Source: Eretmocerus hayati (lineage: Eukaryota; Arthropoda; Insecta; Hymenoptera; Aphelinidae). From it: a DNA stretch of 64,000 bases. The DNA is taken from contig CM056741.1 of the NCBI GenBank assembly GCA_029851415.1, positions 90,741,282-90,805,281 on the forward strand. Direction: 5' to 3'. A program made the translations under genes and the position numbers. Under the pieces are notes generated by a model. It was not told the DNA's origin. It was given only the letters and a program-made list of their open reading frames with translations, and did no database searches. Of this stretch, positions 41,601-54,926 are shown in pieces. The first letter of the stretch is position 1, and every line of letters begins with the position of its first letter.

Positions 41601-44600
41601 CTCTCTGAAGCGGCCGATGGTATCAACTGCTTTTTTCCGAAGAGGATTCTGACGACGTTGTTCTGATGAGAACACAACTATGAAGACCTTGAGTGCACCT
41701 CCTGCGCTCATCCGTGACTCGTGAGACTGTTTCAATGTTTGTTAGGGGCTCAAGATACCGCCGAATACTGTATAGCGCAAGTTTGGATGATATTTAAGAA
41801 CTCTGAATACTGTATTGAGTTACGTAAGTTGGCGTAGAGCCAGCTCACTCTCGACGCTCTATCGTCTGTAGCGGCTGATGGTCGATTGATTGCGTGTTCT
41901 CGAGGCAATCTATGACAGATTCGTTGTGAAGTCTGATTCGCCGGTCAGGGCTCTTTAGATACGGCTGAATACTGTATGATGAGCATCTGAGTCTTTCTGA
42001 TCCCTTCAAATACTGTATTGAACTACGGAGATGGACATGGGGCAAGCTCAGCCTCGAGACTCTATTGTCTGGAGCGGCTTGTGGTACATCAACTGCTATT
42101 TCTCATGAAGGATCCTGACGAGGTTGTTTTGCACGAAAAAAAAACTATCATGCCCTCGAGTGCACCTCGTATGTACATCGATGATTCGTGGATCGATTTC
42201 GTTTCCTGATTGGGGCCTAAGATTAATCTATCACTGAATCACAATGGAGTCTGATTTGCTTGTCGGGACTTCGTAAGATACGGCCGAATACTGTATGGTG
42301 AGGGTTAGTGATATTTGAGAACACCAAATACTGTATTGAGCTACGGGGATGAACATGAAGCAAACTCATCCTCAACGCTCTACTCTCTGAAGCGGCCGAT
42401 GGTATCAACTGCTTTCTCCGATAGACGATTCTGACGAGGTTGGTTTGATGAGATCCTAACTATGAAGACCTTGAGTGTACCTCCTGCGCTCATCTGTGAG
42501 CATGAGTCGACTTTGTTGCATGGTTGGGGTTCGAGATACCGTCGAATCCAGTATAATGAGAGTTTGATCGATGAATGAGAGCTCCGAATACAGCAATGAG
42601 TTATGTGAATCGATGTGGAGCAAGCTCATTCTCGAGGCTATATTGTCTGACGCGGCGTAATGGTTGATCAACTGCGTAGTCTCATGACGATCCATCGCTG
42701 ATTCGTTGTGAGGTCCCATTTGCCGGTGGAATCCTCTTAAGATACGTCTGAATACTGTATGTTGAGCATTCGAATCTTCTTGAAAACTCCAGATACTGTA
42801 TTGAACTACGGAGATGGACATGGGGCAAGCTCAGCCTCGAGGCTCTATTGTCTGGAGTGGCTTGTTGTACGTCAACTACTATCTCCCATGGAGGATTCTG
42901 ACGAGGTTGTTTTGGACAGAACAGAACTATGATGCCCTGAAGTACAACTCGTACGCCCATCCTTCATTCGTTGATCGATTTCGTTCCCATAGTGGGGCCT
43001 AAGATACCGTCGAATACTGTATAACGAGGGTTTGAATGATCGTTGAATATGCGAATACTGTAGAGAATTACGGAGAATGACACGAACTGGCTCACTCTCA
43101 GGGCTATATTGTGCGAGACGGCTCGTGGTCGATCTCTGCGTATTCTCAGATCAATCGATCACTAAATCACGATTAAGTCTCACTTGCTTGTCGGGACGTT
43201 GTACGATATGGCGGAATACTGTATGGTGAGGTTTAGTCATATCTGAGAACATCGAATACTGTATTGAGCTACGGGGATGAACATGGAGCAAACTCATCCT
43301 TGACACCCTCATCTCCGAAGCGGCTGATCCGTGATTGGTTCGTCTATATCGTTCTCTGATTGGGGCCTAAGTCGACGTCGAATACTGCATAACGAAAGTT
43401 TGAATGTTCGATGACATTTCTGAATACTGTATAGAATTATGGAAAAGGACGTTAGCTGACTCACTCTCAGGGCTATTCTGTGTGAAACGGCTGGTGGTCG
43501 ATGTATTCTCGGATTACTCTATCACTGAATCACAATGACGTCTGATTCGCTTGTCGGGACCTCGTAAGTTACGGCGGGGAACTGTGAGGTGAGGTTTAGT
43601 CACTTTCGAGAACCTCGAATACTGTATTGAGCTACGAGGATGGACATGAAGCAAACTCATCCGTGACGCTCTAATCTCCGAAACGGCTGATGGTTTCGAC
43701 TACTGTCTTCCAAGGAGGTTCCCGGCGAGGTTGTTCCGATTAGAACAAAGTTATGAAGACCTTGAGTGCACCTGTTGTGCTCATCCGTGCGCGTGAGTCG
43801 ACTTTGTTGCCTGGTTGGTGTCCAAGATACCATCGAATACTGTATAATGACAGTTTGAACGATGAATGAGAACTCTGAGTACAGCAATGAGTTATGTGAA
43901 TCGATGTAAAGTAAGCTCTATCTCGAGGCTATACTGTCTCACGCGGCGTGATGGTTGATCAACTGCGTGTTTTCACGACGATCTATCGCTGATTCGTTGT
44001 GAGGATCCATTTGCCGGTCAAAGCCTCTTAAGATACGTCTGAATACTGTATGTTTAGCATTCGAATCTTATTTAGAACTTCAAATACTGTATTGGATTAC
44101 TGTGATGGACATGGGGCAAGCTCAGCCTCGAGGCTCCATTGTCTTGACCGGCTTGTGGTACATCAACTATTATCTCCCATGAACGATTCTGACGAGGGTG
44201 TTTTGAACAGATTAAAACTACGATTCCCTCGAGTGCACGTCGAGAGTTCATCCGTGATTGGTTAGTCTATTTCGTTCCCTGAGTGGGGCCTCAGATACCG
44301 TCGAATACTGTATAACGGAAGTTTGAATGTTCGATGACATTTCTGAATACTGTATTTAATTATGGAAAATGACGTTAGCTGGTTCACTCTCAGGGCTATT
44401 TTGTGAGGAACGGCTGGTGGTCGTTGTCTGCGTATTCTCGGATCAATCCATCACTGAATCACGATGAAGTCCGATTCGCTTGTCGGGACCTCGAAAGATA
44501 CGCCGGAAAGCTCTGAAGTGAGGTTTGGTCACATTTGAGAACCCCGAATACTGTATTGAGCTACGGGGATGGACATGGAGCAAACTCATCCTTGACGTTC

Positions 44601-47600
44601 TGATCTCCGAAGCGGCTGATGGTTTCGACTACTATTTTCCAAGGAGGTTCCCGGCGTGGTTGTTTCGATTAGAACAAAGTTATGAAGACCTTGAGTGCAC
44701 CTGTTGTGCTCATCCGTGCGCGTGAGTCGACTTTGTTGCCTGGTTGGTGTCCAAGATACCATCGAATACTGTATAATGACAGTTTGAACGATAAGTGAGG
44801 ACTCCGAATACAGTAATGAGTTGATTCAATCGATGTGAAGCCAGCTTACTCTCGGGGCTATACTGTCTCACGCGGCGTGATGGTTGATCAACTGCGTGTT
44901 TTCACGACGATCTATCGCTGATTCGTTGTGAGGATCCATTTGCCGCTCAAACCCTCTTAAGATACGTCTGAATACTGTATGTTAAGCATTCGAATCTCAT
45001 TCAGAACTCCAAATACTGTATTGAACTACGGTGATGGACATGGGGCAATCTCAGCCTCGAGGCTCCATTGTCTTGACCGGCTTGTGGTACATGAACTATT
45101 ATCTCCCATGGAGGATTTTGACGAGGGTGTTTTGAACAGATAAAAACTACGATTCCCTCGAGTGCACGTCGAGAGTTCATCCGTGATTGGTTAGTCTATT
45201 TCGTTCCCAGAGTGGGGCCTCAGATACCGTCGAATACTGTATAACGGAAGTTTGAACGTTCGATGACAAGTCTGAATACTGTATTCAATTATGGAAAATG
45301 ACGTTAGCTGGTTCACTCTCAGGGCTATTTTGTGAGGAACGGCTGGTGGTCGTTGTCTGCGTTTTCTCGGATCAATCCATCACTGAATCACGATGAAGTC
45401 CGATTCGCTTGTCGGGACCTCGTAAGATACGTCGGAATGCTCTGAAGTGAGGTTTGGTCACATTTGAGAACCCCGAATAGTGTATTGAGCTACGGGGATG
45501 GACGTGGAGCGAACTCATCCTTGACGCCCTTATCTCCGAAGCGGCTGATGGTATCGATTGCTATTTTCCAAGGAGGTTTCCGGAGAGGATGTTTTGATTA
45601 GAACAAAACTATGAAGACCTTGAGTGCATCTCTCATGCTCATCTGTGCGCGTGAGTCGACTTTGTTGCCTGGTTGGGGTCTAAGATACCGTCGAACACTG
45701 TATAATGACAGTTTGAACGATAAATGAGGACTCCGAATACAGTAATGAGTTACGTGAATCGATGGGGAGCAAGCTCACCCTTGAGGCTATATTGACTGAC
45801 GCGGGGTCATGGTTGATCAACTGCGTGTTTTCATGACGATCTATCGCTGATTCATTGTGAGGTCCCACTTGCCGGTCAGAGCCTCTTGAGATACGTCTGA
45901 ATACTGTATGTTGAGCATTGGAATCTTATTTAGAATTCCAAATACTGTATTGAACTACGGTGATGGACATGGGGCAAGCTCAGCCTCGAGGCTCCATTGT
46001 CTTGAGCGGCTTGTGGTACATGAACTATTATCTCCCATGGAGGATTTTGACGAGGGTGTTCTGGACAGATAAAAACTACGATTCCCTCGAGTGCATCTCG
46101 AAAGTTCATCCGTGATTGGTTCGTCTATATCGTTCTCTGATTGGGGCCTAAGTCGACGTCGAATACTGCATAACGAAAGTTTGAATGTTCGATGACATTT
46201 CTGAATACTGTATAGAGTTATGGAAAAGGACGTTAGCTGACTCACTCTCAGGGCTATTCTGTGTGGAACGGATGGTGGGCGATGTCTGCGTATTCTCGGA
46301 TTAATCCATCACTGAATCACGATGAAGTCCGATTCGCTTGTCGGGACCTCGTAAGATACGCCGGAATGCTCTGGAGTGAGGTTGAGTCACATTTGAGAAC
46401 CCCGAATACTGTATTGAGCTACGGGGATGGACATGGAGCGAACTCATCCTTGACGCTCTTATCTCCGAAGCGGCTGATGGTTTCGACTACTATTTTCTAA
46501 GGAGGTTACCGGCGAGGTTTTTTCGATGAGAACAAAGTTATGAAGACCTTGAGTGCACGTGTTGTGCTCATCCGTGTGCGTGATTCGACTTTGTTGCCTG
46601 GTTGTTGTCCAAGATACCGTCGAATACTGTATAATGACAGATTCGAACGATAAGTGAGAACTCCGAATTCAGTAATGAGTTACGTGAATCGATGTGAAGC
46701 AAGCTCACCCCGGAGGCTATATTGTCTGACGTGGCGTGATGGTTGATCAACTGCGTGTTCTCATGACCTTCTATCGCTGATTCGTTGTGAGGTCCCATTT
46801 GCCGGTCAGAGCCTTTTAAGATACGTCTGAATACTGTGTGTTGAGCATTCGAATCTTATTCAGAAATCCAAATACTGTATTGAATTTCGGTGATGGACAT
46901 GGGGCAAGCTCCGCCTCGAGGATCCATTGTCTTGAGCGGCTTGTGGTACATCAACTGCTATCTGCCATGGAGGATTCTGACGAAGTCCTTTTGAACAGAA
47001 CAAAACTATGATGCCCTAGAGTGCGACTCGTAAGTTCATCCGTGATTGGTGAGTCTATTCCGTTCCCTGGTTTTGGGTTAGGACACCGTCGAATACTGTA
47101 TAATGAGAGTTTGAATGTTCGATGACAACTCTGAATACTGTGGAGAATTATGGAAAATGACGTTACCTGGCTGACTCTCCGGTCTATTTTGTGTGAAACG
47201 GCTGGTGGTCGATCCCTGCATATTCTCGGACTGATCTATTACTGCATCACAACGAAGTCTGATTCGCTTGTCGGGACCTCGTAAGATACGGCGGGGAACT
47301 CTGAGGTGAGGTTAAGTCACTTTCGAGAACCCCGAATACTGTATTGAGCTACGGGGATGGACATGGAGCAAACTCATCCTTGTCGCTCTAATCTCCGAAG
47401 CGGCTGATGGTTCCGACTACTATTTTCCAAGGAGGTTCCCGGCGTGGTTGTTTCGATTAGAACAAAGTTATGAAGACCTTGAGTGCACCTGTTGTGCTCG
47501 TCCGTGAGCGTGATTCGACTTCGTTGCTCGGTTGGGGTCCGAATTACCGTCGAATACTGTATAATGTGAGTTTGAATGATGAATGAGAACTCCGCTCACA

Positions 47601-49810
47601 GCAATGAGCTATGTGGATCGATGTTAAGCAAGCTCTCTCTCGAGGCTATACTGTCTGACGCGGGGTGATGGTTGATCAACTGCGTGTTTTAACGACGATC
47701 TATCGCTGATTCGTTGTGAGGTTCCATTTGCTGGTCAAAGCCCCTTAAGATCCGTCTGAATACTGTATGTTGAGCATTCGAATCTCATTCAGAACTTCAA
47801 ATACTGTATTGAACTACGGTGATGGACATGGGGCAAGCTCAGCCTCGAGGCTCCATTGTCTCGAGCGGCTCGTGGTACATCAACTGCTATCTCCCATGGA
47901 GGATTATGACGAGGTTGTTTTGAGCAGATGAAAACTACGATTCCCTTGAGTGCGACTCGTAAGTTCATCCGTGATTGGTGAGTCTATTTCGTTCCCTGGT
48001 TTTGGGCTAGGCACCGTCGAATACTGTATAACGAAAGTGTGAATGTTCGATGACAACTCCGAATACTGTATAACGAAAGTGTGTATGTTCGATGACAACT
48101 CCGAATACTGTATAGAATTATGGAAAATGACGTTAGCTGGCTCACTCTCAGGGTTATTCTGTGTAGAATGGCTGGTGGTCGATGTCTGCGTATTCTCGGA
48201 TCAATTCATCGCTGAATCGCGATGAAGTCTGATCCGCTCGTCGGGACCTCGTAAGATACGGCGGGATACTCTGAAGTGAGGTTTAGTCACATTTGAGAAC
48301 CCCGAATACTGTATTGAGCTACGGGGATGGATATGGAGCAAACTCATCCTTGACGCTCTCATCTCCGAAGCGGCTGATGGTATCGATCGCTATTTTCCAA
48401 GGAGGTTTCCGGCGAGGATGTTTCGATTAGAACAAAACTATGAAGACCTTGAGTGCATCTCTTGTGCTCATCCGTGCGCGTGAGTCGACATTGTTGCCTG
48501 GTTGGGGTCCAAGATACCGTCGAATACTGTATAATGACAGTTTGAACGATGAATGAGAACTCCGCTTACAGCAATGAGCTATGTGAATCGATGTGAAGCA
48601 AGCTCACCTGGAAGCCATATCGTCTGACGTGGCGTGATGGTTGATCAACTGCGTGTTTCCATGACCTTCTATCGCTGATTCGTTGTGAGGTCCCATCTGC
48701 CGGTCAGAGCCTCTCAAAATGCGTCTGAATATTGTATGTTGAGCATTCGTATCTCGTTGAGAACTCCAAATCCTGTATTGAACTACAGAGATGGACATGG
48801 AGCAAGCTCATCCTCGAGGTTCTATTGTCTGAAGCGGCTTGCGGTACATCAATTGCTATCTCCCATGGAGGATTCTGACGAGGTTGTTTTGAACAGAACG
48901 AAACTATGATGCCCTTGAGTACAGCTCTTGTGCTCATCCGTGGGCGTGAGTCGACTTCGTTGCTTGTTTAGAGTCCGAGATACCATCGAATGCTGTATAA
49001 TGAAAGTTTAACCGATATCCGAGAACTCCGAATACAGCAATGAGTTACGCGAATCGATGTGAAGCAAGCTCACTGTCGAGGCTATACTGTCTGACGTGGC
49101 GTGATGGATGATCTACTGCGTGTTCTTGTGACGATCTATTGCGGATTCGTCGAGAGGTCCCTTCCGCCGGTCAGAGCCTCTTAAGATACGTCTGAATACT
49201 GTATGTTGAGCATTTGAATCTTTTTGAGAACTCCAAATACTGTATTGAACTACGGAGTTGGATATCGAGCAAGCCCTCCCTCTATCTCCCTAAACCTGAA
49301 TTTTGTGCTCACCCATGATCCGTGATTCGATTCTCTCCCCTCCAAGGCACCAGGAAATACGGCGGATTATTGTATGATGTGAGTTCTAGTCGAATTCGTT
49401 GACTCCGAATACTGTATTGAGCTACGAAGATGCGCATTGAGCAAGCTCGTCCTCGAGGCTCTTCCTTCCGGAATCGATCATGGTATTTGGACTGCTATTC
49501 CCGGAGAGGATCCCGAAGACGTCGGCCTCAACGGAACGAATTCACCGACCCCTTGAATTCATCTCCTCTGTTTATCTGTGTTTCGCGATTCGTTCCATAG
49601 TGGGGGCGTAGTATACCGCTGAATATTGTATAACGAAACTTTAAAACATGCACGAAAATCCGAATACTGTATCGAATATTGGACATTGACGGGGAACTAG
49701 CTCAGGCGCGTTACAGGCTCATCCGCTGCTGGGAAGCACTGGGAGATACGGTGGAATACTGTGTAACAGGATTCTGGATGATGAATGATAACTCCGAAAA
49801 TAGTATGGTG
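35656..49810. repeat. 14-kb satellite array, 465-bp and 930-bp periodicity
   Basis: The array is built on AATACTGTAT and its variants, with conserved blocks TTGAGCTACGGGGATGGACA, GAGGTTGTTTTGAACAGAAC and CTAAGATACCGTCGAATACT. From 35.7 to 37.9 kb the period is about 465 bp. From about 38 kb to 49.2 kb the landmark TGAATACTGTATGTTGAGCA recurs at about 39390, 40318, 42750, 44038, 44966, 45896, 46828, 47757 and 48727, mostly 928-932 bp apart, so two related 465-bp monomers form a 930-bp higher-order unit. Some spacings (about 720 bp) and fused junctions (42223, 43330) mark deletions. Many short frames inside are repeat artefacts. Confidence 0.93.
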
Positions 49811-50648
49811 TTACGGGAAACGACGACGTTCTTTGTCAGTGTCACCGCTCTCACCACAATCGAACTGTACCTGGATTATTTTCAAGTCCAACCCAGTGGT
49901 GGCTTTTCAATGACTCAGAAACTCTTCATCTCATCTAAAAATATGTCAAATTTGTCTTGGAGAGTTCTCGCCCTGTCAACTTTGGCGGAGAAAAAAGATT
50001 GAGGAATAATGACAAACATATGTAGGTATACTGTCACTAATATTTTGTAGTTGAAACATTACTTGAACTCATTTGTAAATGATACAATTTAGAGAGTTTT
50101 CTTGCTCCTGGGATGTTTCCTAGCCTAAGAACTGAAGGAGAAGATATTGAAACTCATAAATTTATCACTCTAGTTACTCATGAATCGAAGAACCCTCAGA
50201 TTTCGTTAGTTGTACAACTATTCGTCACGCAATTTCCATAATTGATTGGTTACTACAATCCTTATTCCCTTCATCGGAGTTGTGATTGGATTCTTGCTTG
50301 CGAATCTCTCGTATTACAGAATATATCTCGACAAATATGACTCTATTCAGAATGTATCATTACAGTAATTTAGTTTTTACTCGTAATTGCAATTCCAGTA
50401 CATCAAGAGGAATTTTTGGTGTAGAAATTCCTGTTAGGAAGAGTGCTATTCTCGTCATTTATATGTAAATAATTCTTTCACGCTCTTCTCCCAGCCTATG
50501 ACATGTGTTGTAGCTTTATTACCACAACTTGTTATCCATCAAATGTGTGAAGATAACACCTCAGTTATTAGTTATTTGAATGCTTTTATCCAGTTGAATA
50601 AATTCAGTGTATCAAGTGATTGCGCTCACAATCCTGATTAGCAAGATT
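49811..50648. other. Non-coding stretch right of the satellite
   Basis: The satellite decays into unrelated AT-rich sequence. No gene or repeat recognised. Confidence 0.4.
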
Positions 50649-51143
50649 ATGAATGAATCGCGCTGCCAAATTGCGCTTTTGTTAATTTTTCTCTTCTTTC
50701 TTGCTCGCTCCCGCGTTAACTCTACACCGGAGGGACATACGCAGTATTTCTCTCGAGCGGGCGTGGTGCACATTTACACTGTTGTGCATCTGGATGGCTA
50801 TCCGACCTCGTCGTGCATAACTGGCAGACTGTGGTGCAGAGCTGGCGGACTGTGTGCAGATTTGCACCGCAGCGTGGAGCGCCGCTTCACCACGCACCAT
50901 GGTGCGGATTCATGTTCGATTTGTGATGCGCCAGCGCGAAACAAGTTTTTCTCCTCCAAACCACTTTCGCTTGCGGGACAGGCAGTAATATTGTCTGGGG
51001 AAGCTGACGAGGTCCCGGTAACAGGGATGAAGCGAGGCTCGCACAAGAGAGTTCAGAACAATCTCTGGGTCGTTGAGTGGAAATTTTGGATTGGGAGGTT
51101 GGCTACCGGATCGGGACCGAATCATCATCAATCAATCTGGTAA
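50649..51143 (+). CDS. Doubtful small secreted-protein ORF
   Basis: The frame from ATG 50649 gives 164 residues with a signal-peptide-like start (QIALLLIFLFFLARSRVNST) and six or seven cysteines (SSCITGRLWC, GLC, SCSICDAP). It resembles no family I know, the opposite strand is also open for long parts, and no upstream promoter is clear, so it may be chance. Confidence 0.22.
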   Translation: MNESRCQIALLLIFLFFLARSRVNSTPEGHTQYFSRAGVVHIYTVVHLDGYPTSSCITGRLWCRAGGLCADLHRSVERRFTTHHGADSCSICDAPARNKFFSSKPLSLAGQAVILSGEADEVPVTGMKRGSHKRVQNNLWVVEWKFWIGRLATGSGPNHHQSIW

Positions 51144-51746
51144 GCTAACATAGCTACAATCAATCATCTCGCATGGTTGGCTACAACAATGCTCATTATT
51201 ATCAACAGTTTTGCCGGGTGCTTGCAACTCAAATATGATGCCTTATGCGTGATTCAGCGTCCCCTCGTTTTCAACAGGGTCTCGTGGGTATGTAATTTCA
51301 TGAGCGGAACTTCAAGTATGCATCGTGGAAAACAAAAGTTGCCAAGCAACCCAAAAGCCATTTCCTGAGCTCCGATGATTGTGATCGACGGTTACAAAAC
51401 TTGGCGTGAGATTTACTCATCATTGTTTCGACCGAAATCGGCATGCTCAACCTTTTTCCAGCTTCCTGATGAACTTTATCGTTGGAAAGTCGGGTAACTT
51501 GAAACCTAGCACTCCCTTCAATAATCATTTCCATCGGAATGGAGGCCATGGATATCAACAGTTCTAGAGTGTTCAATAGTCACGATCGAATTTTCCAAAA
51601 AAATTTTGAAATCGCATCTATATATGGAAAAACGCCATATACTGCAACAATATTTGATCTGATGGGTAATCAGACCCTCTTAAGCCAATATATGACTTTC
51701 CCGATCAATATAGATGATTTTCCGAAAGTGTTCATTAGTCACGTTA
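51144..51746. other. Non-coding stretch
   Basis: No gene or ordered repeat recognised. Confidence 0.35.
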
Positions 51747-51747
51747 C

Positions 51748-51782
<35 letters not shown>

Positions 51783-52290
51783 TTCCTTTCGATTCTGCTC
51801 CATTCCATTCCGTTCCATTCCATTCCGTTCCATTCCATCAATCCATCCATCCATCCATCCATCCATAAGATCCATTCGACCCATCCATCCATCCATCCAT
51901 CCATCCATCCATCCATCCATCCAAACCATCCATCCATCCATACCATCCATCCGACCCATCCATCCATCCGTCCATCCATCCATACCATCCATCCGACCCA
52001 TCCATCCATCCATCCATCCGACCCATCCACCCATCCATGCCATCCATCCGACGCATCCATCCATCCATCCATCCATCCATTCATCCAAACCATCCATCCG
52101 ACCCACCCATCCATCCATCCATCCATGTACCCATCCATCCATCCATACCATCCATCCATCCATCCATCCATCCATCTATCCATCCATCCTCCCATACCAT
52201 ACATCCGACCCATCCATCCATCCATCCATCCATCCATACCATACATCCGACCCATCCATCCATCCATCCATCCCATCCATCTCATCTACG
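51747..52290. repeat. (TA)n, CCATTC-type and (CCAT)n simple satellite
   Basis: A TA run (51750-51777) is followed by CATTCCGTTC-type repeats (51798-51838) and then by a 450-bp CCAT tetranucleotide tract with interspersed CCGACC and CCATACC variants. The apparent MDGWMDGW or HPSIHPSI proteins are repeat translations. Confidence 0.93.
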
Positions 52291-52375
52291 CATCCGTCTA
52301 TTCATCAATTCATCCAGCTTCAATACTTGTATCCGACCCCTGCAGGACAGGCAACCCGCTTCATCATTCATACAA

Positions 52376-52480
52376 AAGTGTTATCTTCGTCGTTCATAAG
52401 AAAATGTGTTAGTCTTCGTCGTTGATAAGAAAATGTGTTACTCTTCGTCGTTGATAAGCGGCCATGTGTTACTCTTCGTA
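52376..52480. repeat. Short tandem repeat, about 32 bp, three copies
   Basis: CTTCGTCGTTGATAAGAAAA and close variants recur three times, followed by TGTGTTA and a degraded fourth. It abuts the left end of the decayed retroelement copy. Confidence 0.7.
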
Positions 52481-52700
52481 GGAGCCGTCGGTATATGATC
52501 GAAAATTTTTTGAGCCGAACATGTCTGAGAACTTCGGTTGGATTGATATGAAAGTGTTGTGGTTTTCAAGGTCGCTCGTAGGAATGGAAAGTGTATGAAT
52601 ATGATAGTGTGAGAATTGGGCAATGTCCGCTAATGGAAAAGTTAGAGTTATGAAATTTTCTGGTTAGTTATGTACACAAAGGATTTCGATATAGAAAATA

Positions 52701-54011
52701 AGAGTCATTCTTCTTAATATCGCCAACTTTTGGGTCGAGGGTCACGGATTTTTTTGTAACATTGGGTACATGTTATATATGACGAAAGTAGGTGGAAAGC
52801 ACAGTTTTCAGGCCCGGACAGTGATCCGTGGAGGTTTGGCGACCTATTTTCGTTTTGAAATTTGCGAATAAATCGGTTCTATCATTTTTTGATTGATTTT
52901 TCACGCATATAGGCCCCAAGAAAAAAAATATTCCAAACACATATTTCGACGTGAAAAAATCTGAATTTTCTGGGAAAAGTACTTGCAGAATCAAAAAATG
53001 TCAACGGAACCTTAAAAAAAGAATCATTTTGAAAAAAAGTAATTTTGGGGCCTTACGGCCCACTTTACATCAAATCTGATGTTCTTATCAGATTCCTCGT
53101 CAAATTTCACGTCGAAAATCGTTTAGAACAGATTGGGATCTACTTCGGATGGGTTGCTTTGAATGAAATTCCAAGAAAAATCGTCGAAAAATTGCCTTCA
53201 TTCGTGCTTTCGCAAGGTGAGCACCTGCGTAGAGTGCCATGCAGTCGAGTTATACGATTTGGCCGAACATGTTTTCATGCGTAATTTTTGACGTGGAAAC
53301 TGAATCTGCAGCCCATTTTATCCCAGTAATTCAGATTTTCCCTTAACATCGTAAGATATTGTTCATACAGAGATCATTTTTGACCTTTTTTTCAACATCT
53401 TCAAAGCTCACGATCTCAAGAATGCAGTCTTGACAATGTCATCATAATATTCAAAACTAGATTCTTCCCTAGAAATTGAGGTGCTCGACGTGATCTTGAT
53501 GATGATTTCGCCCGAAAATGCTCCTGGTGTGAGATGCAAACCAATCATTTGAGTTGCTATCAGCAACATTTGCATGATTTCATCGTTTATCGTTCAAAAG
53601 CTCGTTGAGTGCATTAAAATCACCATTCCTCGAACCAGGAAGGTGCATTTTCTTCGTTTTAGTATGATCTCTCAGGAAATATGATTGTTATTCTCAAGTA
53701 TAGATGTCTAGGATGTACGAATCGAATGGGTCAGTATTCATCGTGATATTATGAAAATATCACTTGGTGGGGAAAATTCAAAGCGTTGGGGTCGGTACCT
53801 CAAGGAACATGGGATGGGTCTTCGTCCATCATAACGAGATGTAATTTCCTCTTCATCATGTTTAATACTCAACTATGATTCAGTGAGCTGTAGAAAATTA
53901 GTAGAAACTGTGCCTATCACATATTCTCATCATATATAACTTGTACCCAAAGTTACAAAAAAATCCGTGACCCTCGACCCAGAAGTTGGCGATATCAAAG
54001 AGAATGACTCA
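52701..54011. mobile_element. 1.3-kb non-autonomous TIR element inserted in env at TA
   Basis: Inverted repeats of about 80 bp: AGAGTCATTCTTCTTAATAT at the left and the inverse of TGAGTCATTCTCTTTGATAT at the right, both continuing through GGGTCGAGGGTCACGGATTT. TA flanks at 52699-52700 and 54012-54013. The intact copy at 30268-30276 has uninterrupted sequence with a single TA at the same place, confirming insertion with TA duplication. The interior has a short unrecognised frame (53045-53284) but no transposase. TA duplication suggests a Tc1/mariner-type source. Confidence 0.85.
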
Positions 54012-54287
54012 TAGGTATTCTGGAGTGATTATTTCTTTTTCCCATGGGAGCGCGTGGCTAGTTTTGTAATTATTAACGTCGTGTGAAATATCTTGGAGCT
54101 GGTCGTGACTGCGTAAAAGAGGATGTAAGTGTCCTTTCGCTATATGATGAAATAGAATGGAGTAATGCCATTTCGAATTGTGAAGCCCAAATTTCCATAT
54201 TTTCCTGTAGTGTTACAGTGTCAATTGTATTTGATGGGCGAGGTTCCTTGATAGGGCAGTATGCAATCCTTCTACTCCGTTTTTTTG

Positions 54288-54911
54288 CTAATTCATGAAT
54301 TTGTGGATGTTATCTAATTCTGATCCGAGAATTTGGGTCCTTCCCGAAGCTAATAGAGACATATTTCGGTTCCGTTCATAAAGGTCATTTACTTGTCTTG
54401 TAATGAGATCGCGGTCATCAGCGTCCATGGTTCGAAATAATTTTCTGTTGACCCAGCCAACAAATTCTAACGAGGCTCCCCCTTTCCTTAAGTTGCGTCC
54501 GTTAGAAATTTTCGGAGAAGGTATGTATGGCAAGGAGAAAAAATCTGTCAAAGCCTTTTGTAGCATTTCGAATGTGTGCATCATGGCGTCGACTTTTTAT
54601 CGTGGAATTAATTGGTCACAGTCTGAAAACTTGCGCGAGCATCTTTGTCTCATTAATATCAGCTGTTTTCCTTTCCAACCATCTTTCTCTTTCAATTTAC
54701 TACAATCTATAGTTACTGAGATTCTCCACTCTGACCTTATTATTCTACCTTCACCAACATATTCATAGTAGATCCCAGGATTCATCGTAATTGGCTTAAT
54801 TATATGTGTTACATTTATGTCTCCTAATGTGTCCCCAGGGTAAATGATGATCCATGAAACAATCCAGAGTATCGTATTGTAAGATGCCATATTTGCACCT
54901 GCAACAATCAA
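54288..54911 (-). pseudogene. env fragment, N-terminal half
   Basis: Two frames, 54911-54597 and 54584-54288, together correspond to the first ~230 residues of the 29.4-kb env, including a signal-peptide-like start and the WVNRKLF..MDADDRD stretch after the cleavage region. The basic cleavage motif is altered (NLRKGG in place of VKRRG). A frame break separates the two parts. Confidence 0.8.
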
Positions 54912-54926
54912 GAGTTGTGCTTTCCG

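Noticed and set aside
35656..49810. Dozens of 60-150-residue frames in the satellite
   Set aside because: They recur only with the repeat period, on both strands, with unit-to-unit shifts.
49679..50002. 107-residue plus-strand frame at the satellite edge
   Set aside because: Starts in satellite sequence and enters unrelated DNA; no recognisable domain.
51680..52412. MDGWMDGW and [12 protein letters not shown] proteins
   Set aside because: Direct translations of the CCAT tetranucleotide repeat.
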